Source of the DNA: Thuidium tamariscinum | Lineage: Eukaryota; Streptophyta; Bryopsida; Hypnales; Thuidiaceae | Length of the DNA: 64,000 nt | Direction: 5' to 3' | Assembly (NCBI GenBank): GCA_947034885.2 | Contig: OX344749.2 | Span: 28,907,501 to 28,971,500, forward strand | The notes under the pieces: model-generated | The model's input: the letters and a program-made list of their open reading frames with translations, nothing else | The model's database searches: none | What the model was told of the DNA's origin: nothing | Part shown: positions 36,182 through 47,995 of the stretch, in pieces | How the letters are laid out: each line of letters opens with the position of its first letter | How positions within the stretch are numbered: position 1 is the stretch's first letter | Program-made: the position numbers and the translations under genes

Positions 36182-37198
36182 TCATTTCAAAAATTCATTA
36201 TTATACCATGGATTTTTAAATCTAATGAACATTCTTTTTAGACGTGCTTGCCACTCTTCTCGATTCAACTTGTCACGTTCTTGTTCTTTTTTCCAATCTC
36301 TTTTATCTGTACAATCATCATCCCATGCTTGGTCTTGAAGTCTCCTATTCTTCATCTTTAATGTTGCCAATGCAAGATTTGATTTGTATTTAGCTTTATC
36401 ATTTTCATATATTTGTTTGAGATATTTCCAAGTCTCATGTCTATGTTGTGCATCTAATTTTTGTTGACTATGACAATTTGCATGATGTTCTTTAGCTCGA
36501 AGTCTTTCTTGTCTTCCTTCCATCCAATTTTCTTCTCTTTGAAGTTGCAAATCAGCTCGTTCATTTGTTCTATCTTTCTCTCGTTCTCTATACATTTTAT
36601 ATTTACGATCTTTATCTTGTTGCCTCTCTATATTCCACTTTCTTTTTTCTTCCAATTCTATTCTCCGTTCTTCTTGTCGTACTTGTTCTCGCACTTTTTC
36701 ACGCCTTCGTTCAGCTAATCGCCATCGTTTTCTAATTTCTGCTCTTTCTAAGTCATCAACTCCATATTCATCCCGTATTCGATTTCTCTCTTTTTCTAAC
36801 TCTTGCTTGTGAGCTCTCTCTAGTGATCTTTCTTGTTCTCTATCAACATTTCTACCTCTTTGAAGATCTCGACCACGTTGTCTTTCTAACATGAATGCTA
36901 CTTCTTTCTCTATGTATCTTTCAACATCTCGCATTTTTTCACGTTCAAAAGTTCTTTCTCTCCGTCTTTCTATCGCTCTACCTTTTTCTCGATCCCTTCT
37001 TCTTTCTGTAGCCTTTTCACTTCTCCACCTCTTATCATAGCGACGTTCTTCTCTTCTTTCTTTTTCATAAAAGATGGCTTCACGAGCTAATTGAGCAATT
37101 TTATTTTCATTATATTTCTTTTGTTCTTCCAAGACCTCAAGAGGAATGATTGGTTGAATACTTTCAAATCGTTTTAGATTCCTTTCTATTGGTCCCAT
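36182..37198 (-). CDS. Intronless 338-aa Arg/Glu-rich coiled-coil protein, unknown function
   Basis: A single uninterrupted frame with an ATG at 37198 and a stop at 36182, in DNA that is otherwise AT-rich and full of stops. The N-terminal 40 residues (starting MGPIERNLKRFESIQP) and the last 90 (with ETWKYLKQIYENDKAKY and a terminal RFKNPWYNNEFLK) are ordinary in composition. Residues about 45-250 are dense in Arg and Glu (ERRRDREKG, RERTFEREKMRD types), predicting one long charged helix. I do not recognise the family; the nearest style is trichohyalin-plectin-like axonemal coiled-coil proteins, which would suit a plant with swimming sperm, but that is speculation. Caution: purine-rich DNA stays open more easily by chance, though the Trp-, Tyr- and Asn-bearing ends argue for real coding. 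Confidence 0.6.
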   Translation of the reverse strand: MGPIERNLKRFESIQPIIPLEVLEEQKKYNENKIAQLAREAIFYEKERREERRYDKRWRSEKATERRRDREKGRAIERRRERTFEREKMRDVERYIEKEVAFMLERQRGRDLQRGRNVDREQERSLERAHKQELEKERNRIRDEYGVDDLERAEIRKRWRLAERRREKVREQVRQEERRIELEEKRKWNIERQQDKDRKYKMYREREKDRTNERADLQLQREENWMEGRQERLRAKEHHANCHSQQKLDAQHRHETWKYLKQIYENDKAKYKSNLALATLKMKNRRLQDQAWDDDCTDKRDWKKEQERDKLNREEWQARLKRMFIRFKNPWYNNEFLK

Positions 37199-40100
37199 TG
37201 TAATGTACTATATACTAAATGCAATCCAATAATGTATTGAATTCTTAAAAATAGCATTTGACTTAGAGTCTTCTATCAATTACTCAACTCGTAATCCATT
37301 TATTTTACAAATAAGGTAAAGTTAATGTCAAGTATTTATAATGAAGTTGTATCAATAAAATTGGTTTTTAGAATTTTGTTTCATTTTTTTTAAACAAAAT
37401 AATTGACAAAAACTACTTAAATTTTTATAATTTATATTTTCAATTACATATAGTATATTTCAATGTCATATCTATTACAAGATTATTTTGTAACTTGCAG
37501 AATTTTCTTGAAAAGTCTAGGATATTATGAGATAAATATTGAGGTAGATATTGTGTAATTTACCATCTTCAATATTTTGATTGATTTTCCTACTATATAC
37601 AAATAGTTACAAACATCAAACATTTTTTACCTTAAAGTAGATAATATAATTTTTAGGTTTTACCGGTAATATCAAAAGTAAGAACTAATATTCTTTGTTA
37701 GTTTCACATTAATCATATTGAAATAAATATTTTCAATGTACTTTACCCATTATGAAACTTTTACTACATTGTAACCAAAGGAGTACTTGTAACCAAAGAA
37801 GTTGAAGAGTTTTGTCTTTTCATCTTCTTGCACCATATCATCTATATTATTAATTACTTTCACTTTTTTTCCAAAAACTTTTGGTCCAATTAAAAGACAT
37901 GTCAAGATTGTCAATTTTTTTTCAAGACAACAACTACATTACCTTTTGAATTTCAAGATTTCACTTATAAGGGTTCAATCTTGTTTCATCACAAGAATAA
38001 ATTGACTTGTTTAATTAATATAGAATTGGAATAGAAATTTTATGATATATTAGGTGCCTTAATGATCTATATTCTATTTCTTTGTACGAAGAATATTTTG
38101 TAGCATAAATTTACATCAATAAAAAAGCCGTATTGTGCATTCATTTAAGAATCTATAATTCATTCATTGAAATTATGGTTTTTTTTTAATGACTATTTTT
38201 GCAATTCAATAAAATATAATAACTCTAAAGAGTGTCTAAATATTAAAATTAAGGTAGTTTAAAATTGATGATTTGATAGTTTAATCTTTCAAGAATTACA
38301 AATTATAAATTTTTTTGTAGCATAAATTTACAAGGTACAAATTTGAAATATGTATACTTTATAATGCTATTGATATTATTTCCTAAAAGTAGAAAAGATG
38401 TTATTTTTCAAATTTTATATTGGAACCCCAAGCATCATGATTAAGGACCATTTTAGGGATTTGAATATAATTTCACATCTCTACCTTAATCCTTAAATAA
38501 CATTTTTGGTCTTAGAAGGCAATCAAAATTTGTTTTTTATTATCATTCTTATAATGGCATATTGAAACTTCTTCATATGGCCAATAAATGATGAGCTTCT
38601 TTCCTACTTAAGGCAATGGGCAACTTCAAAGCTACTACTAATAATCATAAATTGTGACAAACTTTCCTATGCAAAAATCAAACATTAAAGTCCAAAATTT
38701 AGCATGATTTACCTAACTTGAAGACAAAGAGTGATATCAAGAATTTGGTCTATATTTGAAAATTGGAGATGCTATTCTAAAGATCCTCTCAAAACTAACT
38801 CACTTGGAAACACTTTGTCCTTTGAAGATTCATATATCTTGATCTACATTTTTCGATTGAATCTTATTTGAAGATTTGAAGTACTTTGTAGGAAAACAAT
38901 TCACCTAGTAGTTTATAATTTTTGTCATTGAATTATTAGCAAAATTCATTTTTCAATGATGAAAGAACAAATGCAAGATGAATTAGGATAAATAAGAGTG
39001 AGGTCGAATTGAATGAAAAGTTAAAGCATTTAATTCATCTTCAAATTAAACTTTATACAATATCCCTTATTGGTATTTCTAATTTTGTAAGGGTGCAATC
39101 TACAAATATTTCGCTAAGTTTTCAAATACACTTTTAGGACATGCAAGTAAAAGCTATGTGAAAACAACAAGACATATACTATAACTCTACCCATTGTACA
39201 CTGGACCCAAGACCATACATATTGTACCTAGTAGTTAGGGTAGTTAAGATCAACATTCTCTTCCAAATAATAAATTAAATTTGCCAAATGCCTAAAAAAG
39301 GGAACATTTTTTTGTTAAGAATCCATTATCTTAAAGCACTATCTACAATAGTTTATTGTAGTTCAATGTAGTTAACTATATTTATAAAGGCAAGTAGGGA
39401 TATTAAGATCATAATACCTTGAATTAATAGTAGAGGTAGAGAAATATTTATATTTTCTCTCTTTAGTATATAGTTACACAACTCTATTGAATATTAAGAA
39501 CTCTTTTCTTGCATACCTTGATCTTGCATCCTTTGGTAGTTTTGTTTCATCTTCTATTCTCAACATATTATCAACACACTCTTTGACAATTTAGTTTTGT
39601 TTTTAATTTAGTGTCCAAAGACGGCTTATAACCTCCTTGTCTAAGCCCATATTCTTTGTGCCATCTTCTAGCCTGGGCTGCCCTCCAAATAAAGAAAACA
39701 ACATATCATGCTATAACTTTTTAACCACAAAGTCAAAAGTTATGAAAACTATTGGACCTTAAAGCTACTCCTCAGGCACATCTTGTGTAGAAATTTCAGC
39801 GAAAAAAAATAAAAACTCCATTTGTAGTGAGCTGCCCAAAAAATTTATAATGCCAAAAAACACACCTCAAGGCTTCACGGGTTAAAATTCAGATCATCGA
39901 GGGCTAGTTCACTATGCAGGGAACAATTTTGAAGGTCAACCAGGAAGCAATCTTTGAGAGGGCTGAAAAATCATCTACTGATTTCCTTGCATAAGAAAGG
40001 AGTCTTTGGACTTATTATGAATAATTTATCTTCTCAATTTCTTGCATACAAGCTAGTATTTCTACCAAACATGATGAAAAAGGTATGGATACATCAATGA

Positions 40101-40456
40101 CTTTGACCTCATCAACATCAAATATGGTTGATTGCAGTAACAAAGGTGATGATCAATATAAGTTCTTTTCTTAAAAGAAAAGTAAGCTTATAGCAACAAT
40201 ATTCCATTAGAAATATTTTGTCTTTTAGCTTTCAGAAATAATTTTCTTTTGCCAACCCTGACCACCGGGTATGGAGATAGGTTTACAGTAGCGAGAGGCT
40301 CAAATCTCAATGGCTACTACCAATAGTACGTTTCTAATTAAAAGCCTTAGAGAGCGTTGGGTAAGACAGACCTGCAAGTGCTTGATCCCTCAGATCCAAT
40401 GGACGCACACCGTCCCAGCAAAACATGCAAGTGAACTAAAAGCAAACACTTTACTA
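37199..40456. other. AT-rich intergenic DNA
   Basis: No gene recognised. Part of a dispersed foldback repeat lies at 39700-39895. Sequence near 40260-40456 becomes more balanced and probably contains the 3' UTR of the next gene (minus strand). Confidence 0.4.
39700..39895. repeat. Partial copy of the 14855-15605 foldback family
   Basis: Blocks TATTGGACCTTAAAGCTACTC, TTTGTAGTGAGCTGCCCAAAA and ATGCCAAAAAACAC follow the same order as in the right arm at about 15450-15570. Only one arm is visible here. Confidence 0.65.
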
Positions 40457-43400
40457 TCAAAACCGTTTTTTCTTATTCACAAAAAATTTGTCTCGCATGT
40501 TCCACACATACACCAACAAAGCTACACCTCCCAGCCCCAGAACGATAGGAATCCAAGGGAACGGAGGATCCTCAAAGCATTTCAAGGAAGCTACAAACTC
40601 GGACGAAGCCACAAACGCCAGGCCATGAAGGGCGTTCGACTCATGCTCCGTGGACTTCACGAAGTACAAAGCACCATCGAAATCGAAGTGCGACAGGGCA
40701 GTCATCACCTTGCTCAGCTTGTACACCAGCAAGTTCCACCTCTGCGTGTACTCCATGTGATGTTTCATGCCCAGAAACTCCTTCTCTCCACCGTAGTTCT
40801 TGATCGACTGCAGAGTCTCCAACACCCCGGACATGGTGGCATTCAGCATGGTCAGGATGGTATTCCTGCGCGCTGCATCTCGCTGCGCAAAGGAAAGACT
40901 GGAGCTCTCTGAAAACGGCCCAAACGGAGTGTGCCCAATGCCCCATCGATAGTCCACCATGGTGCTGTTGTGCTGGGAACTCCATGTCACATGCGTGGGT
41001 GCCACCCCGAAGAGACTTTGCAGGAGCGCGCCGACCAAGGGTCTCTCGAGATGCCGTGTTGATACCAGCAGTTGCTGCCCGTTGCAGCTGTACTCAAGCA
41101 CCGCTTGCGCCACTATGGTTCTCACAGCGATTACCATATCCCGGAATGGCATGACCTGAAGGCATTCAAACACCGAATATTTTTATTGCCTGTGCACGTC
41201 CTAGTGGACCAAACTAGGATAGTGGTAGCAGGAATACAGTCTAAAAATGGAACAACGAACAACATTGAAATGAAGACGAGAAAAAAAATGAAAAGGAAGA
41301 CGAATTCTAACAACCACTGACAAGAAATTTGCAAATTTCTTAGACAGTTCCGTTCAAGAGCAAGGACTGTAAGATGATCCGTCAGTCCTGTGTCTATGGC
41401 ACCGACACTCAGTAGCGTAAGGATCGTGCTAAATGTTACCAACGCATTTACAGTATGGCATTTACAAAATGACAATAGGCGTCCACAAGCGTTGATCCTA
41501 GAACTGAGTGGGCTATGACAGTAAACGTGCTACAATGTGGTGATAACAAATGCCAAATTACTTACCTGATGAAAGCGGTCCAAGAGCAACTGTCTGTCGG
41601 AATCCAAATCCCATATATACACGGGAACAACTCTGACATTATGCGACTCAGGTCGATTTAAACCACCATCCTCCGCCAGCTCTTGTCCAAACTCCGATAG
41701 AAACTGGTGGAGTTCTTTCGAATCAAGGTACTCATCTACGAAAAGGCCATATTTTTCAAGGTGGATACGTGATGTGTAAGTTCGTAGAGAACGGGAGAAG
41801 GCAGCTGAACACTCAGAGCACTCAGAAAGCTTGACTTTCACATGCTTGAACTTCAAACTTTGCCGCGAAAATAGCAAAGCCTGATTTTCTTCCAAAAATT
41901 GAGTTTCAATCGCTTTGAAGTCCAGACCATATGGGTCATTATGTGTTTCATTGATCCCGATGATGTGCACGATATGCACCTGAGCACGATAACAGCCACT
42001 TGGGTTAGTCACAATTGTTGTACACTGTGACGTAGCACTAGCAGACAACCCAGTGTATGAGGAACATAGAAGGCCTTGCTCTCCGTTTCCTATACAGACC
42101 CCTATTACCAACAGCAACTCACCTATTCATACCTGGTTGGATTTATTAGCAAGTGGTGCAAGCATGTCTTGAACTAAATGTCTATGACCACCGAACAATC
42201 ATTGGGAATGGGATTGTTTACAGTTTTTAAGAGTGGTCTACAACCTCCCACCCCTTTAAACGATTGCAAAACAAATTCATAGAGATAAAACAATTTAATC
42301 TCAGACAAGTTTGACTCTTAAGCCCAAAGTAATCTCCATAAAATCACTCCCTAAATATTTTAAATACTTGAAGTGACACAAATAGAATCCTCAACCTTAA
42401 AGAATCAGGATTTACCTCCAAATGCTCTTCAAAAACTACAGGGATGCGCACAGACGGAGCCAAAAGCATCCGAGCAGCACTCCACACCAGCGAAGCCAAA
42501 TCCGCTGCAAATGCGTTCTCCTGGCCCACTCCATAAGAAGAAGCGAGTGGAAGCATCTCCCCTTTCACGTAACCTTCTCCAGAACTAGCAGGACCATATT
42601 CCACAGGTCCAGCAGCAAGATCTACCCACATGTATCGCTTCTTGCCGGCCCATAGAGTCCCGAGACATGTCGTGCGATGGAGGGAGCCACTGCTCTCACC
42701 ATAAGTGTAACCATATTTGCCTTTCGTTTGGGGTCTCAAATTGAGAAGATATATGGTATAAGCTGGAAGAGGGTCCTCTAGCTGTGCTCGAATCAAGTTA
42801 TCAACAACTTCATGCGAAACATGATGATGCTGGAAATAAGTTCGCATTGCAGTACTCTGCGTGTACGAAAACCTAAAATCTCAGCAACCAATTCAACACC
42901 CTAGTTCAAACACGCAGCAAGTTAAGGTAAGGTAAGAGGGCCCATTATAGGCAAAATTGTAATGGTGGTGCACATTCAAGTTCACCACTAATATGTACAC
43001 CACTAATAAAATATAATGGGCTCACTTACCTTAGATGCTCCAATTCCACCTCGCTACGTAAACCAAACATCTACAATATCACTCGAGCAGCAACCTTAAA
43101 ACCAATGAAGATAGCCACACGCCTAGACTCCATTATTAAATAGTGCCTTGGTTTAACCCAACTGATGGTTTTAGGAAGCCGCCATAATGACTTTAAAAAT
43201 TCATGAATAATTCATAACAACTTCGAAAGTTACAAAACGGCTTTAATTCTGTTTCAATTTTGCCTTGGAATCAGCTAAAAAAACTCCAATTGCTTCTCAC
43301 CATATGCACATAGATCAAAACCTTATTTTCACGGTTTCAGGAATATACCTTAGTACTCGATGATCAGGACCTAACACCGATCACAAACAACTCTTCGTAA

Positions 43401-44422
43401 CACAATTTACAGAATTTCCAATCAAACCCTTTGGATACTGCACGGTTGACCTAATGCGTGCCAAATCCCTTTGCATTCTGGGAACTTCTCTCTATTTTAT
43501 ACCTTCCGATGGTTGCTAATTTGGCCTCATGGCTCCCTAACGACGAATTCGATTGCTAGTGTAGTGAAAAGTCAATAACTTAGAAAAGACTAAATTCATA
43601 TCACTAGAATCAGTAAACAATATTGCGTCTGCTGGTCGGGAATAAAAGAAACCTCTACACATAACCTACTCAAAACCCCATCACTCCCAATTTAGGCCCA
43701 AATCAGAGGAGAACGATAGTTGCCAATTTAGCCTCATGGATCCCTAATGACGAATTAAATTGATCATACAGTGGAAATTCAATAGCTCGGATAAAATCAA
43801 ATCTCATATCACTAGAATCAGCAAAAAATGTGTTGGTCAACCAAAAACAAAACCACATAGCCTACTCAACGAAAACCTCATCACACCCAATTTAGTCCCC
43901 AAATCAGAAGAGAACAGAAAACATCGAAGGCTGTGCGCCAGTGCAAACCTGGCTAATAGACTCCCCAATGGCGCCATGAATCTTCTCTCCCAGATCCCCT
44001 TGAACCCTCTCCACCTCCACCGAGATTCTCGTCTTGGCCATCATCCGATGCGGTTCATGTCCAATCACATTCGCATACACATCCGGGTTCAACGCATCCA
44101 CATACTTCGACAACTGCGATTGCAAGTGCGCCAGCCTTCGACGATCCTCACTGAATCCTACCAACCTCACCCTCAATAGCGTCGTCGACTCGAGCGCCAG
44201 CAGCTCCTCCTTCTTCTTCTCCGTGTCGAAGCCCACAGGGTGCGAGAGTAGGCGCAGCAGGGAGGGAGAAAGGGAGGCGAATGTGTCCTCTTCGGCGAGA
44301 GGGTCCTCGGAGGCGCGGGCGATCGCGGCTTCTAAGCCGTAGCCATAGCCGTACGCTTCCACTCGGAGGACGAGGAAGAGCAATGTGAGGAAGCACAGCC
44401 AGGGCGCCATGGTTTGGACCAT
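40457..44422 (-). CDS. Secretory-pathway single-pass membrane protein, DUF7906-type plant family
   Basis: Four exons on the minus strand: 44422-43949, 42856-42416, 41979-41566 and 41155-40457, all phase 0, giving 675 aa. A second in-frame ATG at 44410 (MAPWLCFLTLLF) may be the true start; both give a signal peptide ending near VEAYGYG. A large lumenal region follows, with PVYIWDLDSD and RWGIGHTPFGPF among its recognisable blocks. One TM segment comes close to the C-terminus (FPWIPIVLGLGGVALLVYVW), with a short basic tail ending KKRF, a KKXX dilysine signal for retrieval to the ER. I relate it to the plant family annotated DUF7906 from memory; biochemical function is unknown to me. Intron 1 is long (42857-43948) and carries a MITE and a tandem duplication. 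Confidence 0.82.
42928..43033. mobile_element. 106-bp MITE in intron 1 of the DUF7906-type gene
   Basis: Left end TAAGGTAAGAGGGCCCATTATA and right end TATAATGGGCTCACTTACCTTA are mirror images with three mismatches. The small interior contains repeated CACCACTAAT. It belongs to the TAAGGTA-terminus group; the outer TA may be the target duplication. Confidence 0.8.
43512..43925 (+). repeat. Two-copy tandem duplication in intron 1 of the DUF7906-type gene
   Basis: A unit of about 207 bp starting GTTGCTAATTTGGCCTCATGG at 43512 recurs as GTTGCCAATTTAGCCTCATGG at 43719. Both include CATATCACTAGAATCAG, CATAGCCTACTCAA-like and AAATCAGA(G/A)GAGAACRRA blocks. The second copy ends about 25 bp from the exon 1 donor. 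Confidence 0.85.
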
Positions 44423-44601
44423 GAAAGAGCTTCTGGTGGCTGAGGATTTGGGAGCTAAAATGAGGTCGCCATAGCTGCGTGGAGCGAGCTTGGGACGTGA
44501 GGAGGGTAGCGATGGAGGAGACGAGAAACCCTAATTCCTTGGTGCACAAACTGCACATTGGGGAGGGGAGGGGGCAATCAATTAGAGAGGCCGATGACCT
44601 A

Positions 44602-44890
44602 CAAGGTGGGTACCCCTAAAACCGCCACTTCGTGCTACTGTGCCCAACTTAGTTACTGTTATTATCAGAATAATCAAATTTTCATATTTTTTTTTGTTGC
44701 CCAGTGAAAGGGGATTCTAATGCACCAAAGAATACAAAATTTGGATATCATATACAAAAGTTACAAAGGATTAAAGTTCTTTTGGTTGAGGTTCCAAAGT
44801 TGTTTCTTGCACATAGATGCATATTGGTTTTGGAAATGTACCCATGGTGATGATGGTGGTTTTAGTGAGTGGGGCAAATGAAGGTAAGGT
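44602..44890. mobile_element. Diverged relative of the 26914-27190 MITE
   Basis: Left end CAAGGTGGGTACCCCTAAAACCGCC and a right region GGTGGTTTTAGTG...AAGGTAAGGTAG give a degraded TIR. Interior blocks AATGCACCAAAGAATAC, TTTGGATATC and GGTTTTGGAAATGTA are shared in order with 26914-27190. It lies just upstream of the DUF7906-type gene and abuts the next element. Confidence 0.65.
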
Positions 44891-45215
44891 AGAAGGCTCT
44901 TAAATGGAGCAGGTTCTAAAATGGTGCCCTACCTTAAATGTACAATATTTGTACATGTTGCTTTTTCATAGCCTTTAGTAGTGTATAGATAGTGTACATT
45001 TTAGCTAGTGCACCATTTTAGAGCCCTATGCCCTTTCAACTTTAAAATTTGATAACTAATTCTACGAAGCTCAAAAAAATATAAAATGACTTGGGTTTAA
45101 TGTCAATTCTACTTCTCTTTCAAGGAAAATTTACTGAAAAATGTTTCTAAAAGTTTTACTTCCCTGAAATTCTGTTTCAGTCCTTAGATGGTCTATTATA
45201 GGACCTCTTACCTTA
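44885..45215 (+). mobile_element. 331-bp MITE, TAAGGTAGAAGG family, copy 1
   Basis: Ends TAAGGTAGAAGGCTCTTAAAT and ATTATAGGACCTCTTACCTTA. Closely similar over its whole length to 61437-61767 (same length and orientation) and to 61086-61417 (opposite orientation). Shared landmarks are GGTTCTAAAATGGTGCCCTA, GTACATGTTGCTTTTTCATA and GACTTGGGTTTAATGTCAAT. Confidence 0.85.
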
Positions 45216-45782
45216 CCCACCTTAACTATTGCTAAGTCTATATCTTCATCTAAAAAATATCTATTCTTAGTAGCTTTCATCCAAATATTGTTGAATTCAA
45301 TATTTTCTTGAGAAGGGTCTTGCGATTTCATCTACTTTTTCAATAATTTTTCTTAGTGTTACAAGAATTAAGAACCTATTGTTGGATTTTAGTACATATT
45401 GAAAGAGTATTTTGTAAATTCATGACTTATTTAGAAAAGGGCTAAGTAGTGCATGTTAAAATGCATTGACATCTTCTTTTACTTGCCAAAAAATCCAATG
45501 AAAATGATGTTTGTCTAATAATATGCTCAATTGTAAATAGTGACAACCATAGGTACAAATATAGGTGTCATATATGTTAAAGAATGGTCCTCTATAATCA
45601 TCACTAACCAAAATAAAGTACCTACATATACATCAAAAAATGACACTAAAATCTAGATATTGATGACACAAGATAGAAAATTGATGTATAATCAAATACT
45701 AAAACCTTATAGACTATTTATTTGAGCCTTTCACATTTTTTTACAATGTGCAATGTAATTGGTATATTTTAGTAAGCATAAT

Positions 45783-46063
45783 CATAAGAGGATTTCTGGC
45801 CAATTATAGAAGATTGTGAGTTCTCAAATGTTGTGAACACTACCACATCAACACATTGACGTGGTTTGGCAATTGCTATGTCAAATAATATTGATTAATT
45901 AGTTTAATTAATTTTTTAAATCATTTTTTCCTTTTCAACACATTTTGAAATTTTTGGAAAAAAAATTTTGAATTTTTTTTTCAAAATTAAAAAATCTAGA
46001 CCATCAAGGGCTGGTCTACAACAGCCTTGAAATAGTCTTCCAAAGGCCCCAAATCTTCTTATG
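45783..46063. mobile_element. CATWAGA-family MITE, copy 6
   Basis: Ends CATAAGAGGATTTCTGGCC and GGCCCCAAATCTTCTTATG. Read in reverse orientation, it shows the GGTCTACAACAGCC...CTTGAAATAGTC block, AT-rich centre and CCACATCAACACATTGACGTGGTTTGG core of the other copies. It lies in the opposite orientation to 9768-10124. Confidence 0.75.
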
Positions 46064-47654
46064 TATTATTACATTCTTACACTATTCCAATCATCTATAC
46101 CAAATTTCAATTTCCGAAAACCAAAATTTCATTTTTGAAGAATATTTTAAATCAATTTTCATAGTTTTACATAATATTTTATTGAGAATAGCTCTTGATG
46201 AATTTTTTTAATTTAATTGCATAGATATGTAGAGAACATCCATATATACATCTTTCATATTAAAAAGCAACAACAACAAAAATATGATCTAGGAAGAAAT
46301 CAATGTAAGATATCATATAACGAAACTTTGTTAAATTGATACTTTTATATCTTAACTTGATTTTGGGAAGGAATTGTACTATCATGTTGAAATGTACAAA
46401 ATTAGTAATAGTGCGAGGGTCAAATAGCAAATTTTAGTTAAAATATTGAAATATTTATTTTACAAAGATTGGTCATATAATGCTTTACATTGAAGTCTTC
46501 ATTAGTCATATTTTTGTTACTTAAGGGGTTGTTTTTTAATATAAAAGATGTGGATATGGATGTTTCCTATGTATCCATGTAATCAAATTAAAAAAAATTC
46601 ATTACCATTTTTTTTCAATAAAATATTATACAAAACCTCAAAGATTGACTTAAATTTTTTATCCAAAATGATATTTTTACTTTTTCTAAATTGAAATTTG
46701 GTATGCTTGAATTGGTATTAAATAAGAATTGAGCGGTAATTATCCAAAACAAGAAAAAGATAATTTTATTCTATATTGTGTACAAATCTTTGAATGGATC
46801 TAAAAGGTAGTTTGTAAGCTTTCAATACCCAACTGTACAAAATTAGAAAATCAAAGCCCAAGAGAGTCTAGTGGTGGTTTTGTTGGACACTTCAAAACAC
46901 TATTTTGAAATTTTATAAATTTTTCATAAAATCACCAAATAATGCATCTTCAAGTGTAGTGGAGTCTTCTTTCATTTAACAATAAGACCTAATTCAAAGA
47001 AATTGCATTCATAGAAGGTACTCGTTAAAAAGTCTTAAAAATCATGTGAATGCAAAAGTAGAAGTTTATTAATTGCAAAATGCGTAAATAATAAACGAGT
47101 TAGAAAGTCGAGTAGTTCCAAAATATCCTTCATATATTATACAATTGAATGTGATTCATGAATATTAATTAAACCCATTGTTTATTATATTGCCTTTAAA
47201 AATTTAGAAATAAGATAAAAGTGTTTGTAAGAATCTTTGATGAATAGGGTTAATTATATAGATGTACTTATATTAAGTTTTAACAATTTGACATTTAGAG
47301 TATTGAACAAATTTTGAAGGATATTGAACTTTTGAACTTGTTCCTTGCTCCTTTTGCTATTTCTTGTAGACACAATTTGTAGTTCAAATTTTGCATTTTA
47401 ATATTATATTTCTTTAGATTTACAATTCTTCCATTGTATTGCTTTGCATGTTGCTACAAAGAGGTGGTTGGATAGTGATGATTCTATTTTTTCTTATATA
47501 TAGACCAATGTTGCCAACTACTTCATATAGGATCTAGAATTGTTGAAGAAGATCAAACACTAGGCATTTGGTCTCTCGAGTAAATTATCATGTTGTATTT
47601 GCAAGGCTTAGTCACTTCATTGTAGTAGAGTGTCAAATTTTTTGTGTTACCTTG

Positions 47655-47995
47655 TAAGAATTACACTAAGGTAGAACCACCTATAACCAATTGGCCTCCC
47701 CTAGCCAACCTAATGATGGACATATTTCCAACCAAGGCTAGAATGAGTTTTTTTCTCATTTTTAAAGTTGGGACTAAAAGTTCATGGCACATGTTCCAAA
47801 GTAGTGTGCAAAAAAATAGAAAAGAGTGAATAAAAATGTAGTTTTTTGCGTGATCAAAATTAGAAGACTCCATAGATCGGCATTTGGTCAAGTACACTTT
47901 ATGCCTTCCAAAATTCATAGTAATTTCAATTCATGTGATAAAATTACCAAAGTTTTTGCAATCCCCATCATTTTTATCTTTGAAAATATTTGTTT
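47655..47995. repeat. Dispersed repeat related to 27230-27545
   Basis: Shares AAGGCTAGAAT, AAAGTTGGGACT, TGATCAAAATTAGAAGACTC and CTTCCAAAATT in the same order with the earlier copy. Class not identified; possibly a decayed transposon interior. Confidence 0.5.

Noticed and set aside
40310..40912. 200-codon open frame on the plus strand
   Set aside because: Antisense to the last exon of the DUF7906-type gene, whose minus frame has a signal peptide, TM segment and matching splice phases.
47644..47918. Overlapping frames of 61-85 codons on both strands
   Set aside because: They lie in a dispersed repeat and give no recognisable transposase or other motif.
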